From the NCBI RefSeq assembly GCF_004028275.1, contig NZ_CP035033.1:1860001-1924000 (forward strand): 64,000 nt of DNA, read 5' to 3'. Below, piece by piece: positions 59,650 through 64,000 of the stretch; the first letter of the stretch is position 1; each line of letters starts with the position of its first letter. This DNA comes from Hydrogenovibrio thermophilus. Its GTDB lineage: Bacteria > Pseudomonadota > Gammaproteobacteria > Thiomicrospirales > Thiomicrospiraceae. Under the pieces are notes generated by a model. The model saw only the letters and a program-made list of their open reading frames with translations, was not told where the DNA came from and did no database searches. The position numbers and the translations under genes were made by a program.

Positions 59650-61503
59650 TTATTCTACTGTTACTGACTTTGCCAAATTTCTAGGCTGATCCACATCCGT
59701 GCCTTTAATCAACGCCACGTGATAGCTCAACAACTGCAATGGCACATTAAACGTGATTGGCGCGGTAATGCGCCCAACATTCGTCGTAGCCTTCACCACT
59801 TTCATATTCCCTTGAGAATCGACATCTGCTTGCTCATCTTCGAACACAATCATTTGTCCGCCACGCGCTTTGACTTCCTGAAGGTTGGATTTCAACTTTT
59901 CCAACAAGTCATCGTGAGGCGCAATCGCAATCACCGGAATGTGTTCGTCAATCAACGCTAAGGGGCCATGCTTTAACTCTCCGGCCGGATAAGCCTCTGC
60001 ATGAATGTAACTGATTTCTTTTAATTTTAGAGCTCCCTCCATGGCGATGGGATACATAGTCCCTCGCCCTAGGAACAAAGCACTTTCTTTATCCGCAAAA
60101 CCTTGCGCAATGGCCTTAATATCGTTTTCATGAGTCAATGCTTTTTGCAGCAGGCCTGGCAGTTTCTGCAACCCGTGAATGATTTTGCGTTCCTGGGTTT
60201 CAGACATCAAATGCAACGCTTTACCAAGCGCCGTCACCAGCAAAGACAAGGCGACTAATTGAGTTGTAAAAGCCTTAGTAGAGGCAACACCAATTTCCGG
60301 CCCGGCATGGGTTAAGAAGGTTAAATCAGATTCACGCGTCAGGCTGGATTCTGGCACATTACAGATCGACAAGGTGGCAATCGTCTTATCCCCTTTCAGG
60401 GCTTTGATTTGTTGAAGGGCAGCAAGGGTATCAGCGGTTTCACCGGACTGACTAATGGTCACAAAAAGCGTATGATCGAGTAGCACCGGATTGCGGTAAC
60501 GATATTCACTGGCGACTTCCACCTGACACGGCAAACCGATAATGTCTTCAAACCAATATTTCGCGACCAAACCGGCATGATAGCTTGTACCACAGGCAAT
60601 AATTTGCACCTGCCGAACCGTTTGAAAAATGGCTTCCGCATCGTGCCCAAAAGCCGAAACCAGCATATGGTTTTGCGTAATCCGCCCTTCTAATGTGTCG
60701 ATTACCGCTTGGGGCTGCTCAAAAATTTCTTTGTGCATGTAGTGACGATGCTCACCCAAATCCACGGAATGCATAGTCAAAGAAGACTGCTTGATTTCTC
60801 GAGCGACCTGATGACCATTCACATCATAAACATTGACACTTTCACGGGTAATTTCAGCGACATCCCCTTCTTCCAGAAAGATAAAGCTCTGCGTCACCGG
60901 TAATAAAGCAGACACATCCGAGGCAATAAAATGTTCTCCGATACCAACGCCAATCACTAAAGGACTTCCTTTGCGAGCTGCGATTAAAGTATTCGGATAT
61001 TCAACCGACACTACCCCTAAGGCATAAGCGCCTTCAAAGTGGGTAATGGCTTTTTGCACGGCTTCAAGCAATGTTTGCGATGATTTCAATTGCTCGTGCA
61101 CACAGTGCGCGACGACTTCCGTATCGGTATCGGAGGTAAAGCGATACCCTTCAGTCAGCTGATGCTTCTTAAGCGATTGATAATTTTCGATAATGCCGTT
61201 ATGAACAACAGCGACTTGATTATTACAGATGTGAGGATGCGCGTTATTTTCGGCAGGAACACCATGCGTGGCCCAACGAGTATGCGCGATACCAATTTGA
61301 CCGGAAAGAGGATGTTCGGCTTCTGCGATTTTCGCTTCTAGGCTTTTAATTTTACCCAGTGCACGAACGCGTTGAATAGTGTTTTCAGAATCCAAAACTG
61401 CGACACCGGAAGAATCATAACCACGATACTCCAGCCTTTTTAGACCTTCCAATAAAATCGGAACCAGATTCCGTTCGGCGATACCGCCCACAATTCCGCA
61501 CAT
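59650..61503 (-). CDS. glmS: Glutamine-fructose-6-phosphate aminotransferase GlmS
   Basis: GlmS makes glucosamine 6-phosphate from fructose 6-phosphate and glutamine, feeding UDP-GlcNAc. The 617-residue enzyme has the Ntn glutaminase domain with Cys2 as nucleophile (MCGIVGGIAERN), followed by two SIS isomerase domains (CGTSYHAGL, SQSGETADT, STKAFTTQ) and the C-terminal AKSVTVE. It stands at the head of the O-antigen operon. A one-mismatch palindrome copy (GCAGGCCTGG) lies at 60150-60159. Confidence 0.98.
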   Translation of the reverse strand: MCGIVGGIAERNLVPILLEGLKRLEYRGYDSSGVAVLDSENTIQRVRALGKIKSLEAKIAEAEHPLSGQIGIAHTRWATHGVPAENNAHPHICNNQVAVVHNGIIENYQSLKKHQLTEGYRFTSDTDTEVVAHCVHEQLKSSQTLLEAVQKAITHFEGAYALGVVSVEYPNTLIAARKGSPLVIGVGIGEHFIASDVSALLPVTQSFIFLEEGDVAEITRESVNVYDVNGHQVAREIKQSSLTMHSVDLGEHRHYMHKEIFEQPQAVIDTLEGRITQNHMLVSAFGHDAEAIFQTVRQVQIIACGTSYHAGLVAKYWFEDIIGLPCQVEVASEYRYRNPVLLDHTLFVTISQSGETADTLAALQQIKALKGDKTIATLSICNVPESSLTRESDLTFLTHAGPEIGVASTKAFTTQLVALSLLVTALGKALHLMSETQERKIIHGLQKLPGLLQKALTHENDIKAIAQGFADKESALFLGRGTMYPIAMEGALKLKEISYIHAEAYPAGELKHGPLALIDEHIPVIAIAPHDDLLEKLKSNLQEVKARGGQMIVFEDEQADVDSQGNMKVVKATTNVGRITAPITFNVPLQLLSYHVALIKGTDVDQPRNLAKSVTVE

Positions 61504-61737
61504 AAATTCGCTACTTTTTCTTTTTTATTTGCTCTAACAGGGTGTTACATTCACGTTTTTATTTAGTGGAACATAATACCTTATCCGAGCACTTTTATGG
61601 GCGATTTATGCGGTTTTTAACAGCTTCAATAAACATTTTTTATCCTAAAAGGTAATATGTTACACAGCTGTAAATAGTAAACAAAAATACGAAAAATTCT
61701 TATTCACCCTCTTTTGAAGAAAACATAAAGAAAAATA
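61504..61737 (-). other. rsmI-glmS intergenic region, likely O-antigen operon promoter
   Basis: 234 bases, AT-rich, no gene. As the only sizeable gap upstream of the glmS-rfb run, it should contain its promoter. The best candidates on the minus strand are weak (TTTACT-16-CATATT; a TATTAT near 61580). No glmS ribozyme-like sequence was recognised, as expected in a gammaproteobacterium. Confidence 0.35.
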
Positions 61738-62616
61738 CTAGTTTTTTAACTCTAAAACCGACTGATACACCACTTTCTTTTTCAAACCGTAAACATCCGC
61801 CACGATTTCCGAAATCTGTTTCACCGGCAACGATTGTCCCAGCAATATTTGAATCAAATTTTCCGCTTCCGAACTCAGCGCCGAGGCATCAACCTCCACC
61901 ACCGCACGGCCCGACAAAATCAACACAAATTCACCACGAACTTTATCGGGATGTTGTTCAAAAAAGGATAAAACCGCTTCAACACCACCGGAAACAAACG
62001 TTTCGAACTGCTTCGTCAACTCCTTGGCAACGACCATTTCCCGGTCCGAACCAAACACGTTTTTGAAAGCTGCCAGACTTTCCAACAACCGGTGCGGCGA
62101 TTCATAAAACACCATGGTTCTCGGTTCAGCCAACAACGCTTCTAACGTGTGTAAACGCTTCTGTTTTTTCGCTGGCAAAAATCCCTCAAACGTAAATCGG
62201 TTAGTCGGCATCCCCGCCGCACTCAAGGCCGCAATCATCGCGGACGCTCCCGGTACTGGCTCCACTCGCACCTGCGCGTCACGCAATAAGCTCACCAAAT
62301 GATACCCCGGGTCACTGATCAACGGAGTCCCGGCATCGGAAATCAACGCGCCTGTTTCGCCTTTTTCCAAGCGCGCCAGCAATTCGTCCCGCCGTTCCAG
62401 TTCGTTATGGTCATGCAAACTGATCAAAGGCTTATTCACGCCATAATGCTGCAACAGCTTTTTGGAATGGCGCGTATCCTCCGCCGCCACCCAATCGACG
62501 GCTTCCAACACCTCCAACGCGCGCAACGTAATATCCTTCAAATTCCCGATCGGCGTCGCAACAATGTAAAGGCACCCCGACATCGCATCCTGGGATTCTG
62601 TCATTTTTTCAGTCAT
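61738..62616 (-). CDS. rsmI: 16S rRNA (C1402 2'-O) methyltransferase RsmI
   Basis: RsmI methylates the ribose of C1402 in the 30S decoding centre. The protein, up to 292 residues, has LYIVATPIGNLKDIT, AAEDTRHSKKLL, SDAGTPLISDPGYHLV and PGASAMIAALSAAGMPTNRF, all diagnostic. The exact start is uncertain: ATGs at 62616 and 62604 are in frame. It is divergent from lpoA, the conserved arrangement. Confidence 0.95.
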   Translation of the reverse strand: MTEKMTESQDAMSGCLYIVATPIGNLKDITLRALEVLEAVDWVAAEDTRHSKKLLQHYGVNKPLISLHDHNELERRDELLARLEKGETGALISDAGTPLISDPGYHLVSLLRDAQVRVEPVPGASAMIAALSAAGMPTNRFTFEGFLPAKKQKRLHTLEALLAEPRTMVFYESPHRLLESLAAFKNVFGSDREMVVAKELTKQFETFVSGGVEAVLSFFEQHPDKVRGEFVLILSGRAVVEVDASALSSEAENLIQILLGQSLPVKQISEIVADVYGLKKKVVYQSVLELKN

Positions 62617-62719
62617 TCATTATTTACCTGTTTCGCCGTGACGTCTGCCGAACACATAAGACTTCATCATTCAATCCTTTCGTGACGGTCATGACATTAT
62701 CAATCTCAACGTAATCCGT

Positions 62720-62725
62720 TATAAT
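62720..62725 (+). promoter_or_regulatory. -10 box of lpoA
   Basis: Perfect TATAAT about 63 bases before the lpoA ATG, without a convincing -35. Confidence 0.4.
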
Positions 62726-62787
62726 GGTTGCAATATTTCATCGCGACCATTTCATACAGACATTTAACTTGGGCCATTCTAACCAAA

Positions 62788-64000
62788 ATGCTTAAACAAA
62801 TCGCTTTCATCTCCGTCCTTTTCTTCCCAGTTTTATGGCTGTCGAGCTGTAGCACGCCGTCCAAAAAAATCGAAACCGTCGAAAAGGTCATGACCGACCC
62901 GAAAAGCAGCGCCGCCGAAAAGCAAGCCATTCTGCTTGAACTGGAAGACGCGATTCGCGATGCCAAAAAGCGCCAGGCCTGGCCAGATTATATTCAATTG
63001 AGCCAATCGCTATGGCAAAAAGTCGGCCCATCGGATCAACTCGCGATTGAATACCAAGTCTGGTCCACTTTGAAACAACTGCCGCCGAAAACCCTGGCCC
63101 AGTTACAAGCTCAGGCGGAAACCGACCAAAACATTGAAATGCTCGATTGGCTGGCGCTGGTGGAAGCCACGCAACAACGCCCGATTTGGCAAAAACAATC
63201 CCTGCAAGACCTGGCCGAGTTCAATACCGGCGCGTTTTACAACGAGCATTTGCTAGCCCAATTACAAACGCGCCTGGAACACCCGGTTCCCGTTAAACAT
63301 GTTGCTGTGCTCCTGCCGTTCAGCGGGCAGTACGCCAACATCAGCGAACAGATTCGTGACGGCATCCTGAAAAACCACTTCGCGCACCAGCGCGACACCA
63401 TCATTCGTTTTTACGACAGTTCGGACTTGAACAATCTCCAACAAACCTATTTAAACGCCGTTCACCAAGGTGCCGAATGGGTCATCGGCCCGCTCACCAA
63501 GGAAGCCGTGGAAACCTTAGCCGCCTTGAAACCAAACAACCTTATCGCCTTGAATCACGTCGACCAAAGCCACGTCAGACAATTCAATTTCAAATCGGAA
63601 TCCGAAGCGTATCAAATCAACCAGAAACTGCAATATAACAATATGAAGCGCATCGGCATCCTCACCAGCACGGCCAATTCCGACGCCGCTCTGGCATCGC
63701 AAATTGCCGGGCACTGGAAGCAAACCGACGGCCATGTCGCGGTGCTCAAAAGTTACCCGACCAAGAACCCGAATCTGCGTAAAGCTCTCGGCAGCGTCAT
63801 CAACGAAACCAACAGCCAGGCTCGCAAAAACAACCTCTACTGGCTGTTCCGGGAAAAAATCGAATTCACGCCGCGTACCCGCCAGGATTTGGATGCCATC
63901 GTATTGGTCGGCAACACGCGCCGCCTGGGCGTTTTCAAACCGCAGTTCAAATTTTTCGAACTGAACCTGCCAATTTATGGCACCTCGAAAATCACCCCGG
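62788..64000 (+). CDS. lpoA: PBP1A activator lipoprotein LpoA (partial)
   Basis: LpoA is an outer-membrane lipoprotein that activates the peptidoglycan synthase PBP1A. The first 404 codons are present. The signal peptide ends in a lipobox L18-S19-S20-C21. A helical TPR-like N-domain (about 30-160) is followed by a periplasmic binding-protein-like domain starting HVAVLLPFSGQYANIS. It is divergent from rsmI, as in E. coli. Palindrome copy 12 encodes KRQAWP near residue 62. The gene continues beyond the window. Confidence 0.93.
   Translation, partial: MLKQIAFISVLFFPVLWLSSCSTPSKKIETVEKVMTDPKSSAAEKQAILLELEDAIRDAKKRQAWPDYIQLSQSLWQKVGPSDQLAIEYQVWSTLKQLPPKTLAQLQAQAETDQNIEMLDWLALVEATQQRPIWQKQSLQDLAEFNTGAFYNEHLLAQLQTRLEHPVPVKHVAVLLPFSGQYANISEQIRDGILKNHFAHQRDTIIRFYDSSDLNNLQQTYLNAVHQGAEWVIGPLTKEAVETLAALKPNNLIALNHVDQSHVRQFNFKSESEAYQINQKLQYNNMKRIGILTSTANSDAALASQIAGHWKQTDGHVAVLKSYPTKNPNLRKALGSVINETNSQARKNNLYWLFREKIEFTPRTRQDLDAIVLVGNTRRLGVFKPQFKFFELNLPIYGTSKITP
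62973..62982. repeat. CCAGGCCTGG palindrome copy 12
   Basis: Exact copy inside lpoA, read as RQAWP. Confidence 0.9.

Noticed and set aside
61504-61737. glmS ribozyme/riboswitch
   Set aside because: Not expected in gammaproteobacteria, and no matching conserved core was seen; the region is plain AT-rich sequence.

Overview
The window looks like chromosomal DNA of a gammaproteobacterium. Three conserved gene neighbourhoods support this: gatCAB divergent from mreBCD-mrdA-rodA-dacA-lipBA, the lptD-surA-pdxA-rsmA-apaH block, and thrS-infC-rpmI-rplT-pheST-ihfA-merR. Gene order and protein style remind me of the Hydrogenovibrio/Thiomicrospira sulfur oxidisers (Thiotrichales/Piscirickettsiaceae). 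I could run no search, so this placement is tentative. No tRNA, rRNA, CRISPR array, prophage or intact IS was seen.

Layout: 1-525, N-terminus of a LapA-type biofilm adhesin (truncated by the window edge). 0.7-5.0 kb, htpX and gatCAB on the minus strand. 5.4-15.9 kb, plus-strand cell-shape genes (mreBCD, PBP2, RodA, PBP5), a D-amino-acid transaminase, lipoate synthesis (ybeD, lipB, lipA) and hslO. 16.0-19.0 kb, minus-strand yaaA, a HicA-like protein and the amgK-murU MurNAc recycling pair. 19.2-26.6 kb, plus-strand lptD-surA-pdxA-rsmA-apaH plus two unknown genes. 26.6-34.5 kb, minus-strand translation operon from thrS to the merR-like gene. 34.6-37.6 kb, a 195-bp MITE-like insertion, a periplasmic rhodanese, a pcm-like methyltransferase, and an adjacent comEA / periplasmic ATP-dependent ligase pair. 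37.8-61.5 kb, an O-antigen/polysaccharide locus. 61.7-64 kb, rsmI and divergent lpoA (truncated).

The O-antigen locus reads mostly leftward as one tightly overlapping operon headed by glmS. In order it carries dTDP-rhamnose genes (rfbA,C,D,B), CDP-3,6-dideoxyhexose genes (rfbI,F,G,H) with an extra RmlC-type epimerase and a reductase (the set expected for CDP-ascarylose), flippase, glycosyltransferases, polymerase, and GDP-6-deoxy-manno-heptose genes (dmhB/dmhA-like, hddA, gmhA, hddC). wzz and the wcaJ-type initiating transferase lie at the far end. The middle (about 41.6-50.6 kb) is visibly AT-rich, as expected of transferred DNA.

The most unusual signal is a 10-bp perfect palindrome, CCAGGCCTGG. 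It occurs exactly 12 times in 64 kb, where about 0.04-0.06 would be expected by chance, with at least eight more one-mismatch copies. It sits in genes in all three codon registers, forms the gatB terminator stem, and is absent from the AT-rich O-antigen core. A competence-type gene pair (comEA and a LigE-like ligase) lies in the same window, so an uptake-sequence-like role is worth testing. Other points are mreC and infC both apparently starting at AUC, an Hsp33 lacking two of its four zinc cysteines, and a MITE-like element inserted directly at the rhodanese stop codon.
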